Source of the DNA: Anaeromyces robustus
Taxonomy: Eukaryota; Neocallimastigomycota; Neocallimastigomycetes; Neocallimastigales; Neocallimastigaceae
DNA length: 64,000 nucleotides
Assembly: GCA_002104895.1 (NCBI GenBank)
Contig: MCFG01000113.1
Span: 40,001-104,000 of the forward strand
Reading direction: 5' to 3'
Shown: positions 29,252-38,974 of the stretch, one piece after another
How the letters are laid out: each line of letters starts with the position of its first letter
Numbering within the stretch: position 1 is the stretch's first letter
Program-made: the position numbers and the translations under genes
The notes under the pieces: model-generated
Database searches by the model: none
What the model was told of the DNA's origin: nothing
Seen by the model: the letters and a program-made list of their open reading frames with translations, nothing else

Positions 29252-29772
29252 TTCATAATTTTTCTTATTTTTTTTAAATAAAATGAGTTTTGTTGATAAA
29301 ATATTATATTTTTCAAATTATATGTTAATTTCATATATTTTATAATAATAGATATAAAATCAATATCATTATAATCAAAGTTATAGCAAGTATATATATT
29401 TTTAATAATACTTTGCTTAATATTTTCAATTTGCTTATTAATAAATTCATTGAATAATTCCTTTATTTCATTACTTTTATTAAATAATTCACAAATATTT
29501 TTAATATATTCTTCATTTTTTATATTTGAAAAGTTAATTTTAAAATTATATTTTATATATTTAAAAGCGTTTAAATAATCCTTTTTAAATTCATCATTTA
29601 AATTTATTAAATTACTGTTATTAAATAATTCTACATTTGAAGCGTCAATTAAATATTTAATACTTATATTTATTCCATTTAAATCATCAATAAAGAATTG
29701 CTTCCAATCAGATAAATGTGAAATTAAATATTCTTTTTTAATATTATTATTGTTGTTAATATTGTTAAGATC
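29252..29772 (-). CDS. RNF213-like gene, segment 8: frame without its own start codon
   Basis: A third frame stays open here for about 170 codons and reads LISHLSDWKQFFIDDLNG, which matches the SxWxxxxIDDL motif that follows the FIIHLPR strand in RNF213. It continues YLNAFKYIKYNFKINFSN and IKQSIIKNIYTCYNF. It has no early Met, so a simple frame search misses it. It ends at an eight-A run (29268-29275), beyond which segment 9 takes over. Confidence 0.8.
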
Positions 29773-30340
29773 TTTTTAAATGAATAATAAAAATAATAAC
29801 TTTATTTTCTAATTTATATTTATTATTATCATCATCGAATTTATTTTTATTATTATGAATAATATAATTTAAATGATTCAAATGTTGACAATCATCTGTA
29901 TCAAAGTGAAATAAATACAAGTTGAATTTATTATCTGAATAACAATTTGAAATAATTTCTTCGATTTCATTTTCAGAATCATATTGATTAACAAAAATAT
30001 TTATTGTTTTTTCTTCAGTGAATGATTTATATTTTTTATTATTAATTTTTTTTATTTTATTATTTATCCCAAAAAGAGTTGAGTCAAGTATATTTGAATA
30101 GGTATAAATTATATGTTTATTTGAATTAATATTTTCTAAATAACATTTCAAATTTTTATGTTGATCTTCTTCATTAAGATAAATATCTTTAATACTTTCA
30201 ATTTCATTTTTGTATTTTTTAGCAGCTGTTGAATATTTCAAATAAAATATTAAATCTTGTGAAAACGTTGGAACAATTTTATTAAGAATATATAATAATT
30301 CGTTTTTTTCTTTATTTAAATTATTATTATTATCATACAA
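29765..30340 (-). CDS. RNF213-like gene, segment 7: post-AAA hinge
   Basis: Open upstream to about 30404 (IDLYSELINCDIDEIQGLIY). The 191-codon core contains YTYSNILDSTLFGINN and ends VIIFIIHLKR, matching the FIIHLPR-like strand of RNF213 after the last AAA module. The frame shifts at a five-A run near 29773, after which coding continues in another frame. Confidence 0.8.
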   Translation of the reverse strand: MYDNNNNLNKEKNELLYILNKIVPTFSQDLIFYLKYSTAAKKYKNEIESIKDIYLNEEDQHKNLKCYLENINSNKHIIYTYSNILDSTLFGINNKIKKINNKKYKSFTEEKTINIFVNQYDSENEIEEIISNCYSDNKFNLYLFHFDTDDCQHLNHLNYIIHNNKNKFDDDNNKYKLENKVIIFIIHLKRS

Positions 30341-30398
30341 TTGGTAAATTAACCCTTGAATTTCATCTATATCACAATTAATTAATTCTGAATATAAA

Positions 30399-32513
30399 TC
30401 AATTTTTTTTTTTTATAGTAAATATATTCTTTATTAAATTATAAATATAGTTTGCTTTTTTTATTTGATTTTGATTTAATAAATACTCAAAATTTATTAT
30501 ATGTTTTTCAAATCTATTTATAAATGGTGGATCTTGATTTTTAATTTCATTTTTATCTAAAAGAGTAACACATCTTAAATTTTTGTTTACATGAATATTT
30601 TGAGGATTAGCATCACCTAAAACAATTCTAGCATAATTATCATTTCCAACTTTTCTAAAATTCTGGTTAAATAAATCATAAAGTGATGGATACAAAATGG
30701 TTAAATTTTTTAATATCATAACATTTTCATTACTTATAGTTATTTGTATTTTGTTTAAAACTTTCGCACTATAATATCCTTCTGAATTATCTTTTTTAAA
30801 ATTACTTCCATGATAAAATTCATACTTTTTCCCCCATTTTTTTAATAATGAAGTAATTAAATAATGACTTAAAGAGCACTTAGTTATTATCATCAAATAA
30901 CGGCTTTTTGAATCTTCAATATTATTTTTTATATAATTAATGACATCGTATGTTACATTTTCATTAAAATTAGGTACATATTTTTTGAATATTTGTTTAA
31001 ATATAGATATTGATTTTTCCAATCCACCAAAATTTCTTTCAATACTTTCATTTATTATATTGTAAATTTCATATTCATTATCTGGAAAATCTGCTTTAAT
31101 AAATAATTTTGATACTGTTTTTATTAAATAATAAAAATCTCTTGTTCCATGAAATTCCTTTATGTATTTATTAATGTAATCTTTACTAATTATAAATTTA
31201 TGTGAATTATTATTTAATTCTTTTTTATATTCATAATATGAGTATGCTAAATTTTCAAAATATTTATTGTATACCATTAATTTATTATTATTATACGATT
31301 CAGAAATAGATAAAGCTGTCATTTTTAAATCGATTTCATCTAATTCAGGAATTGAAATATAAATTCCTCTATTCATCTTTGAAGCATCTAATGACCAATT
31401 TGATATTCCTATAAATGATACTTTTCTTTTGTTATCATCATATTCCAATTTCGAATGAATTACTTTTAATGGATTATTTTTTGATATTTCAGCTAATCCC
31501 ATTTCATCAAAGTAAATTGCGATTATTATATCTTCATTCTGTTTTGAATTCTTAGCCATTTTTAAGGAATCTTCTGCTTTTTTAAATACATTAAGTATTC
31601 CTTTTGATTTACTATTTAAGGATCCCTGATATGATTTAGTATAAACTTTAGGAAAAGATCTAAAAAATTTTCTTGATGAATATTTACCATTCATTGATTT
31701 AAATATTAGTTGTGCACTTAATGTTTTACTACAACCTGGCTTACCAATAATAAATAAAGGTATTTTTGTATTTAGACATACAAAAATTGAAAATAGATTT
31801 TCTAATAATGCTTTATTTCTTGCTATACCTTCATCTAAATATACTTCATTGGCTATTATATTTTGAATGGATTTTGGAACTTTTTCAAATTCAAAATCAT
31901 TAACTATACTTGAAAATTTATCCTTCATTGAACGTTTAAATTTTTCTCTTACTTCTCTTTCATAAATTCTTAAATAATAACAAAGATAAATACTTAAATT
32001 TAAAGAATAAATATATATCTTATAATAATTATATATATTGTTTTCATTAATTAATCTTAAATGTTTTAATAAATATTTTTTATTTAAAAATAAAATGAAC
32101 CATCTAAAAAGTATTTCCCATCTTCTTATCTCTCTTAAACTAACTGATGATACCCCGTAATGTTCATTAATAAATTGATGAGCATAAAATAATACTTCAA
32201 CAGTAGTATTACGGAAATTTTCAAAATTTTTTTTTATTTTATTATTTACTTTTAAATTAGTTAAAATTCTAATTACCATATTATTAATATATCCCTTAAT
32301 ATCATTTTCATCGGGCATTCCGAAATCGTATACATAATTAAGAAGAGAATGAGGTAAAGGGTTTACTGTGTAAACTAATCTTCTAACAAAATGTCTTGTT
32401 TCATTATCAATTACAGCATTTTTTTCAGTATCTTCAGCTTCATAATTTAATCCAATATTATCAACTTCAATATTAATTTTACTTTTTAATCTGTATGGAT
32501 TACATGCAAGCAA
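30399..32513 (-). CDS. RNF213-like gene, segment 6: AAA+ module 4 and following modules
   Basis: Opens with ACNPYR, the sensor region completing AAA3. Around residue 258, IPLFIIGKPGCSKTLSAQLI is the Walker A of AAA4, and IIAIYFDEMGLAE around residue 334 is Walker B, followed by VIHSKLEYDDNKRKVSFIGI and ASKMNRGIYIS. Further on, RYLMIITKCSLSHYLI, LYDLFNQNFRKVG and DPPFINRFEKHIINF match the C-terminal AAA modules of RNF213. The best-conserved part of the gene. It ends at a twelve-A tract (30402-30413), where the frame shifts. Confidence 0.95.
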   Translation of the reverse strand: MLACNPYRLKSKINIEVDNIGLNYEAEDTEKNAVIDNETRHFVRRLVYTVNPLPHSLLNYVYDFGMPDENDIKGYINNMVIRILTNLKVNNKIKKNFENFRNTTVEVLFYAHQFINEHYGVSSVSLREIRRWEILFRWFILFLNKKYLLKHLRLINENNIYNYYKIYIYSLNLSIYLCYYLRIYEREVREKFKRSMKDKFSSIVNDFEFEKVPKSIQNIIANEVYLDEGIARNKALLENLFSIFVCLNTKIPLFIIGKPGCSKTLSAQLIFKSMNGKYSSRKFFRSFPKVYTKSYQGSLNSKSKGILNVFKKAEDSLKMAKNSKQNEDIIIAIYFDEMGLAEISKNNPLKVIHSKLEYDDNKRKVSFIGISNWSLDASKMNRGIYISIPELDEIDLKMTALSISESYNNNKLMVYNKYFENLAYSYYEYKKELNNNSHKFIISKDYINKYIKEFHGTRDFYYLIKTVSKLFIKADFPDNEYEIYNIINESIERNFGGLEKSISIFKQIFKKYVPNFNENVTYDVINYIKNNIEDSKSRYLMIITKCSLSHYLITSLLKKWGKKYEFYHGSNFKKDNSEGYYSAKVLNKIQITISNENVMILKNLTILYPSLYDLFNQNFRKVGNDNYARIVLGDANPQNIHVNKNLRCVTLLDKNEIKNQDPPFINRFEKHIINFEYLLNQNQIKKANYIYNLIKNIFTIKKKN

Positions 32514-34803
32514 TAAATTTAATATTTCCTTTTAATTTTTGACCTTTACATGTATGCTTTAACATTATTTCTGTTATTAATCCTAATGAATTACATGTAT
32601 TTATTTCATCCAAAAATATCCATAGTTCATTTTTATTTTCAAAAATATCATCTTGTTCATTATCATCACTATTTTCACTATCGTCATTATTTTGATCTGT
32701 GCCATATTCTAAGTTTTCTATATTATTCAAGTTTTCATTTTCAAATAGTTTATATTTCTTCAAAAAATCTATTATATCTTTAACTTCAATTCCAGCATGA
32801 ATATTAAATGTAATCATTTTTATGTTTTTTAATTTTGCAATAATTTTAATTAATGATGTTTTTCCACATCCAGTTTCACCCATCATTATAATTGGAATTG
32901 ATGCTCTAATTCTCAATGAAATTAATATTAATTTGATGAAGTTATCTTCAGTAAATACATATGATTTTACAATATCTTCTAAATATTTCAATTCTTTTCC
33001 GTTGAACGTTTTAGGAAATTCATTGTCATTACTATTTATTCTATTATATAAATCTAAAACTTTTCTAACTTCAATTAAAAATTTATAAGTACTTAATTTT
33101 TTATATTTTATAATCTCTTCTTGGTATCCATTATATAATGATTTTAAAATTTCATATTCTTCAGTATTTTCTTCACATGTTATAATAACTGATATTGATT
33201 GTTTATCCTCATTAATTAAAATAACACTTGGTCTTATACTTTTATAAGAAAATATATTTCTATTTTTTAATATTTCAATTGCTATTTCATTTACTTTTTC
33301 CATATTAATAAATTCATTTTGTATTTCATTGGTTTTATTCTGTCCTTTAATTATATTATCATAAGATGATGTTATAAAGTATTTCGTTACTGCTATCAAT
33401 GATTTGATGAAAAAACTTCTTATATTATTGTTGCTAATTCCGTTATCTTCTAAAGATTTAATATTCATATAATATGAATTTGAAAAAAGACGTAACTGCT
33501 CAGAAACAATATTTATAAAAGAATTTATTTGATAATAATTAGGATTATTAATATTTAAAAAATTATTAAAGATAAGATTTGAACATTCACTTTGTTCTAA
33601 AGGTTCAGCAATAATTATATTTTCTTTTGATAACTCATTACTAATTCCCTCAATATAAATATCATATTTATCAATTATATCAATATTTTTCAAATAATTA
33701 CAAAGTATTTGAATATTACTATTTAAATCCATTGATACTTCTAAATCAGGTAAATTGTTATTAGTAATATTAATTTCGTTAAAAAATTTAAATATAGGGA
33801 ACATTAATTTATAGTCAATAAAACTATTTGGTATTTCTATTTTAATTTTTATTTCTTCTCCATAATAAAATATACATTCATTATAGGAATAATACTTTAA
33901 TATTAAAAAAGAAAAAAGAAATTCTTTAATTATTTCTATATCTTTAAAATCATATAAATCCAAATGCAATTTTATTTTTCTATTTGTCAATGGTAATAAT
34001 TTTTTCATAATTTCATTTTTATTAGTATTTCCATCAATAGGGAAATAAACATATTCATAATCATTATATTCTTCTTGATTAAAATGTTTTTTTATTAAAG
34101 TTGATTTTCCAAGTCCGCAAGATTCACTTGAATATATTTCAATGTTTGGAATTTTAGTATTTTTAATTTTATCTGTTTCATCATTTTCAAATACTAAATT
34201 TTTATGTTTAGGTAATCTTTTAATTTCTTTAATAATATCTTTTGTTTCATTATTTTTGATATAAATAAATAATAAACATGACTTCATCTTTTCTGGATTT
34301 TGGGAATATAAATTTTTAAGTAATTCAATTAATAAATTTTTTCTTCCAATTACTAACTCTTCAGGTTTCATTATTATAAATAATGAATTTAATTGACATT
34401 TTATACTTCTATATATAAATGAAATTATTTCTTCATCTGTGGTATTATAATTGCAATATAAAACTGTGTGAGCTAATTGGATATTTCCTGTTAAAAGCAA
34501 AGTACAATAAATTGCATCAAATTCAATATATTCTAAATTACTTGAATAACTATAAATTCCTCTTAAATTATTTAATAACAATGATTTATTAAAAATGTTT
34601 TTCAATTTTATTACATTCATATCACTTAATGTAATTAAATAATTGTTAACATTATGATACATTTTTTCTATAAGTGATTCATTGTTCATGTCATTAGCTT
34701 GTAAATTTGTTGCTATATTTAAATTATTATTGTTATTAATATTATTATTATTATAAGAAATATATTTAATAATATTATTTAAAATATTATTATCAATGTT
34801 CAT
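32500..34803 (-). CDS. RNF213-like gene, segment 5: AAA+ modules 2 and 3
   Basis: Around residue 229 the motif SCGLGKSTLIKKHF is the P-loop of the AAA2-type module. Around residue 644, MMGETGCGKTSLIKII is the Walker A of AAA3. LWIFLDEINTCNSLGLITEI around residue 731 is its Walker B, with the catalytic DE present. These match RNF213 closely, so ATP binding and hydrolysis residues are kept. The segment ends KGNIKFIAC. One surplus T at about 32505 shifts the frame inside what should read IAACNPYR. Confidence 0.9.
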   Translation of the reverse strand: MNIDNNILNNIIKYISYNNNNINNNNNLNIATNLQANDMNNESLIEKMYHNVNNYLITLSDMNVIKLKNIFNKSLLLNNLRGIYSYSSNLEYIEFDAIYCTLLLTGNIQLAHTVLYCNYNTTDEEIISFIYRSIKCQLNSLFIIMKPEELVIGRKNLLIELLKNLYSQNPEKMKSCLLFIYIKNNETKDIIKEIKRLPKHKNLVFENDETDKIKNTKIPNIEIYSSESCGLGKSTLIKKHFNQEEYNDYEYVYFPIDGNTNKNEIMKKLLPLTNRKIKLHLDLYDFKDIEIIKEFLFSFLILKYYSYNECIFYYGEEIKIKIEIPNSFIDYKLMFPIFKFFNEINITNNNLPDLEVSMDLNSNIQILCNYLKNIDIIDKYDIYIEGISNELSKENIIIAEPLEQSECSNLIFNNFLNINNPNYYQINSFINIVSEQLRLFSNSYYMNIKSLEDNGISNNNIRSFFIKSLIAVTKYFITSSYDNIIKGQNKTNEIQNEFINMEKVNEIAIEILKNRNIFSYKSIRPSVILINEDKQSISVIITCEENTEEYEILKSLYNGYQEEIIKYKKLSTYKFLIEVRKVLDLYNRINSNDNEFPKTFNGKELKYLEDIVKSYVFTEDNFIKLILISLRIRASIPIIMMGETGCGKTSLIKIIAKLKNIKMITFNIHAGIEVKDIIDFLKKYKLFENENLNNIENLEYGTDQNNDDSENSDDNEQDDIFENKNELWIFLDEINTCNSLGLITEIMLKHTCKGQKLKGNIKFIACM

Positions 34804-36650
34804 TTTATGTTCGATATAATATAAAAAAATTGTCTTCCATATATTAATCTTGATATTGAATTTGATTTGTAAATCGATATAATTTCAGTATTTTGAATAT
34901 CTATAACATTATTCAATTTTTTTATAGTCTCATTTAAATTATAATGATTTTCTTGAAAAGTAACATCTGCATTACCTTTAGTTATTTCAATTGGGCAATA
35001 AATTTCTTCATAATATCCTTTTGAAACAATTTTAATTAATAAATATATGATTTCTTGAATATTATCTACGATATTAACAAATTTTTTACAGATATCATAA
35101 TAACTAGAATCATTTTTATCATATTTTTTTAATAATGCCATATCTCTTAAATCTTGTATTTCGTCAAATTTCTTTATTATTTGTTTATTATAACCGTTAT
35201 AGAGAATATTACATTCGTAATCTGGATATAATATATTTATATTAAATATACTATAATCAAAAATCCCATTGATATGAACTTTATTTAATTCATTTAAATT
35301 TAAATGAACTTTAAACAATTCTTTAAAATCTTTTAATTTACTTGATGCATTCTTAAAATTAATTCCGATATTTTTATAATTTTTATTACCTTCTATTACT
35401 TCTACGAAATTTTTCAAAAAAATTTTTGCAACTTTTAAATTTTCATTTTTTAATTTCTGAACAAAAGCCATGCATGATTCTAACTCTCTCAAATCAGAAT
35501 CATCTATGGCAATATTTTCATCATCGCCAATAAATTCACTCATTTGTTTTAAATCGTCAATATTTCTCTCTAATAAAAATTTTATTAAATCAGGGTTAGA
35601 ATACATTTCATATAATACAGATTGTGAAGTAAAATTGTTTGAATTTAAAATACATAAGTCTAATTCATTTAATTTCAATTCTATATTATACATTTCTTGT
35701 ATAGTATTACATTTTTTGAAATTACTATTAATATTATTTAATTCATTTATTTCTTGCATATTATTTATATTAAAATCATTTAATAATAATATAGTTTTAT
35801 TTATTATATCAATTCTTTTATTTCTATTTTTCAAAATATGCATTTCAATGAATATGTCTTTATTATTTAAATTATTATTGTTAATATTAAATAATTCCAT
35901 TAAAATTTTAATTTCGTTATTCAATTCATCTTCATGTATATTTGATATTACTTTTTCTAAAATTATTATATCAATCTCCTCAAGTTTATATTGATAAAAT
36001 AAATTTTCTAACTTATAAAACTCTTTTTTAACTTTATTAATTAATTTTAAATTAATATTTTTAAAATCATCATTATTATTGATATTTTCATCACTGTTAT
36101 TTATATTTTCATCATTGCTATTTATATTTTCATCATTGTTATTTATATTTTCATCATTGTTATTTATATTTTCTTCATTTTTATTTATATTTTCTTCATT
36201 TTTATTTATATTTTCACCACTATTGTTTATATTTTCATCACTGTTATTTATATTTTCTTCATTTTTATTTATATTTTCACCACTATTGTTTATATTTTCA
36301 TCACTGTTATTTATATTTTCATCATTGTTATTTACATTTTCATTACTATTGAAATCATTAATATTTCCCAAGTCATCGTTATTATTTCTTATTAAATTAT
36401 ACATTTCAACAAAAATTTTTGAATTTTGTAATATTGTTATTTCATGTATTATTTCATATAATTTATCATAATCATCTTTAATTATTATGTTATTAAGAGA
36501 ATTTCTTGAAATATTTTCTTTAACTGTTTCATAATTTTTAAGGATTTTCTTATTATCGGGGAAATAAAGTTTTAATATATTTATTATTTCATTAATCTTT
36601 TTATAATAATCATTATAATAATTCAATTTATCTTTCATTTCTTTTTTCAA
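34800..36650 (-). CDS. RNF213-like gene, segment 4: stalk with a heptapeptide repeat
   Basis: Helical, Lys/Asn-rich. Residues near 100-195 consist of about 14 copies of a seven-residue unit (ENINNSD, ENINNND, ENINKNE), encoded by a 21-bp minisatellite. The remainder has RNF213-like stalk character, for example the stretch FIGDDENIAIDDSDLRELES. Real coding starts upstream of the listed Met, at least to 36777. The end is a frameshift at a seven-T coding run (34823-34829); the shifted frame runs FLYYIEHKMNID into segment 5. Confidence 0.75.
   Translation of the reverse strand: MKKEMKDKLNYYNDYYKKINEIINILKLYFPDNKKILKNYETVKENISRNSLNNIIIKDDYDKLYEIIHEITILQNSKIFVEMYNLIRNNNDDLGNINDFNSNENVNNNDENINNSDENINNSGENINKNEENINNSDENINNSGENINKNEENINKNEENINNNDENINNNDENINSNDENINNSDENINNNDDFKNINLKLINKVKKEFYKLENLFYQYKLEEIDIIILEKVISNIHEDELNNEIKILMELFNINNNNLNNKDIFIEMHILKNRNKRIDIINKTILLLNDFNINNMQEINELNNINSNFKKCNTIQEMYNIELKLNELDLCILNSNNFTSQSVLYEMYSNPDLIKFLLERNIDDLKQMSEFIGDDENIAIDDSDLRELESCMAFVQKLKNENLKVAKIFLKNFVEVIEGNKNYKNIGINFKNASSKLKDFKELFKVHLNLNELNKVHINGIFDYSIFNINILYPDYECNILYNGYNKQIIKKFDEIQDLRDMALLKKYDKNDSSYYDICKKFVNIVDNIQEIIYLLIKIVSKGYYEEIYCPIEITKGNADVTFQENHYNLNETIKKLNNVIDIQNTEIISIYKSNSISRLIYGRQFFYIISNIK
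36079..36345 (-). repeat. 21-bp coding minisatellite (heptapeptide ENINN-D/K)
   Basis: About 13 in-register copies of a 21-bp unit encode the seven-residue repeat in segment 4 of the RNF213-like gene. All unit changes keep the frame, which argues that the reading was under selection when the array grew. Confidence 0.85.
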
Positions 36651-36777
36651 TTTATTTTCTTTTATACCTATTAATGATAGAACATTTATTCTATTATTTA
36701 TATTTTCATTAAATACCTTTAATTCTTCTAAAGTTATGTTATAATTTTTTATATTGTCATATACTTCTTTTATGTTA

Positions 36778-38373
36778 TCAATTGATTTGACAAAATAATT
36801 TATTTTTTTGTATTTCTCTTTTTTGAAATATTTTTTTTTTATTTAAAAATAAAAGTATTTTTACATTTTCTGATAGATTAAAATTAAGAAATTCTTCTTT
36901 TTTAATTATACATTCATTTAAAACTTTTGATATCATTGTTTTTGTATAATTATTTAATTTTGAATACATAACTAAAATTTTCATAAAAATCAATATATAT
37001 TTATAATCTTCGGAAAAATTTTTTTTTGTAAAATTAATTAATTTATCTCTTTCTTCATTATAATTTCTCTCTGAACATAATTTAAACAAAATACCTATTA
37101 TTTTACTCAATTTTTTTGTTTTTATATTTGAAATATTCATAGCCATAGAATCTTTTTTTAAATATATATTCATTAATTTTGATAAAATATCATCATCTAT
37201 TGTGTTTTCAAACATTAAATATAATATTTCTAATTTTTCAAAATTATTAATACTTTCAAAAATCGTATCTAAGAATAAACTATACTTTTGGCCATAAATT
37301 TTTTTAAATTCGGTCTTTTTAAATAAATCTATAAACTCATTATCGTCAATAGTAATATCATTAAAATTAATGTTTCCAATTAAAAATGCAAAATCTTCTA
37401 TATTTTGATAATCAGTACTGTATATTTTTGAATCTTCAATTATGAATTTTATAATTTCTATATTTTTGAAATTATAATTATTTTCTATACAATCTTTTCC
37501 AGTTTTATGAATAGTATCATTAATATAATTAATTATTTGTTGCTTTAATAAATTATCTATTATATAATTATTGATATTATCTTTTAAAATAAAATATTTT
37601 CTTAAAATAAACTTATCTTTAGTTAAACCATTAACATATTTTAAAAATATATTTTTAAATAATGTAATATCATTATTTTTTATTTCATATATTGCACTAA
37701 TGTAATTTTTTATATAATCGGTTAATTCCATAATATATTCATGTTGATTATTTGAATTTTCATTTATTATATTTGAAAATAGTTTATTTAAATGTTTCTC
37801 AAATTCATTTATAATTAATGAAGATTGTTCATTCAAAAAAGGTATTAAACTAACAAGTAATTGATTATTTTCTAAAATATTTTTATATATTATATATTTT
37901 TGTAAATCAGATAAATCATATGTTTCTTTAGAATTATTATTTATTAAATTATTAAAAAAACTTCTAAAGGATTTAACATAATTAATTTTATATGAATAAA
38001 TAAATAACTGTTGATATATATCAATAGAATACCATTCAGATTCTATAATTCTATCATCAAATTTTAATATTAATTTTACTATTTCATGATATTTGCCTAA
38101 AATAAAATCAATTTTATATATATAAACTTTATTTGTATTTAGGATATTTTTTTCAAATACTTTAATATTCATTTCCTTAACATTTTCTTTATTTATTTCA
38201 ATTAGCTTGTTGTTAATAATTTTTAATTTATCATTTTTATTATTATAAATACATATTTCTTTTAAATTAATTTCTTTTTTAAGTGTTACAATTATATACA
38301 ATGATGTAAATTGATTATGAATTAAACTATTTTTATTTGAAATGCTATCATCATCTTTAATAATATGAATCAA
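36778..38373 (-). CDS. RNF213-like gene, segment 3: N-terminal helical region
   Basis: About 531 codons of mixed, Ile/Asn/Lys-rich sequence with no repeats. It begins IHIIKDDDSISNKNSLIHNQ, in frame with segment 2, and the initiator of this piece alone would be a TTG. A domain-like start (YIIVTLKKEINLKEICIYNN) could be a small beta domain, and the rest is predicted helical. The reading shifts frame at a ten-A tract (36831-36840) and continues as KEKYKKINYFVKSIDNIKEV toward segment 4. Corresponds by position to the stalk of RNF213. Confidence 0.7.
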   Translation of the reverse strand: MIHIIKDDDSISNKNSLIHNQFTSLYIIVTLKKEINLKEICIYNNKNDKLKIINNKLIEINKENVKEMNIKVFEKNILNTNKVYIYKIDFILGKYHEIVKLILKFDDRIIESEWYSIDIYQQLFIYSYKINYVKSFRSFFNNLINNNSKETYDLSDLQKYIIYKNILENNQLLVSLIPFLNEQSSLIINEFEKHLNKLFSNIINENSNNQHEYIMELTDYIKNYISAIYEIKNNDITLFKNIFLKYVNGLTKDKFILRKYFILKDNINNYIIDNLLKQQIINYINDTIHKTGKDCIENNYNFKNIEIIKFIIEDSKIYSTDYQNIEDFAFLIGNINFNDITIDDNEFIDLFKKTEFKKIYGQKYSLFLDTIFESINNFEKLEILYLMFENTIDDDILSKLMNIYLKKDSMAMNISNIKTKKLSKIIGILFKLCSERNYNEERDKLINFTKKNFSEDYKYILIFMKILVMYSKLNNYTKTMISKVLNECIIKKEEFLNFNLSENVKILLFLNKKKIFQKREIQKNKLFCQIN

Positions 38374-38448
38374 ATTATTATCATATTCATTATTATCTGC
38401 AGAATGATAACTACTATCATCACCTTGTTCATCATTTTGTTCATCATC

Positions 38449-38925
38449 TTATTCATCATCTTGATCATCATCTTGTTCATCATCTGATTCATCATCTTGT
38501 TCATCATCTTGTTCATCATTTTGTTCATTATTAATATTTTTAGTTATTAGATTATTTTGAATTCCTTGAACATTAACATTACTTAATATTATTTCATTTT
38601 GAATTTCTTGTACGTTAAATTTACTAATTATTCCCATATTTTGAATTCTTTGTATATTAACATTGTTAAATATTGGATTATTATTATTTTGATTTCTTTG
38701 TTCATTAATATTGTTAAATATTGGATTATTTTGATTTCTTTGTTCATTAACACTACTGAATTCTGTATTATTTTGTATTCCTTGAAAATTTGTATTATTA
38801 ATAATTCTATTATTTTGCTTCTTTTTTACTATATTATCCATTTCAAGATTTTGACTTTTTTTCAAGTTTATATCACTATCCATTTTGTTATTCTGATTTT
38901 CCTGAACATTAGCATTATTAAACAT
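38449..38925 (-). CDS. RNF213-like gene, segment 2: Asn/Gln-rich linker
   Basis: Built of loose repeats of the form NNVNxQxxQN and then an acidic DDEQ repeat. A TAA at 38449 interrupts the DDEQ run exactly where a CAA (Gln) is expected, and the same frame continues as DDEQNDEQGDDSSYHSAD into segment 3. Low complexity throughout. Assigned to the RNF213-like gene only by collinearity. Confidence 0.65.
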   Translation of the reverse strand: MFNNANVQENQNNKMDSDINLKKSQNLEMDNIVKKKQNNRIINNTNFQGIQNNTEFSSVNEQRNQNNPIFNNINEQRNQNNNNPIFNNVNIQRIQNMGIISKFNVQEIQNEIILSNVNVQGIQNNLITKNINNEQNDEQDDEQDDESDDEQDDDQDDE

Positions 38926-38974
38926 AATATTATTTTGAGTTTCATGTTTATTAGTATTATTTTGATTTGATGGT

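Noticed and set aside
36079-36471. FIFSSLL-repeat plus-strand frame
   Set aside because: Antisense shadow of the 21-bp heptapeptide repeat.
24881-38451. Reassigned TAA codon (TAA read as Gln) in the giant gene
   Set aside because: One of the two in-frame TAA codons lies in a DDEQ repeat, but IDI, the RNF213-like tail and the kinase all end at TAA, so the standard code holds.
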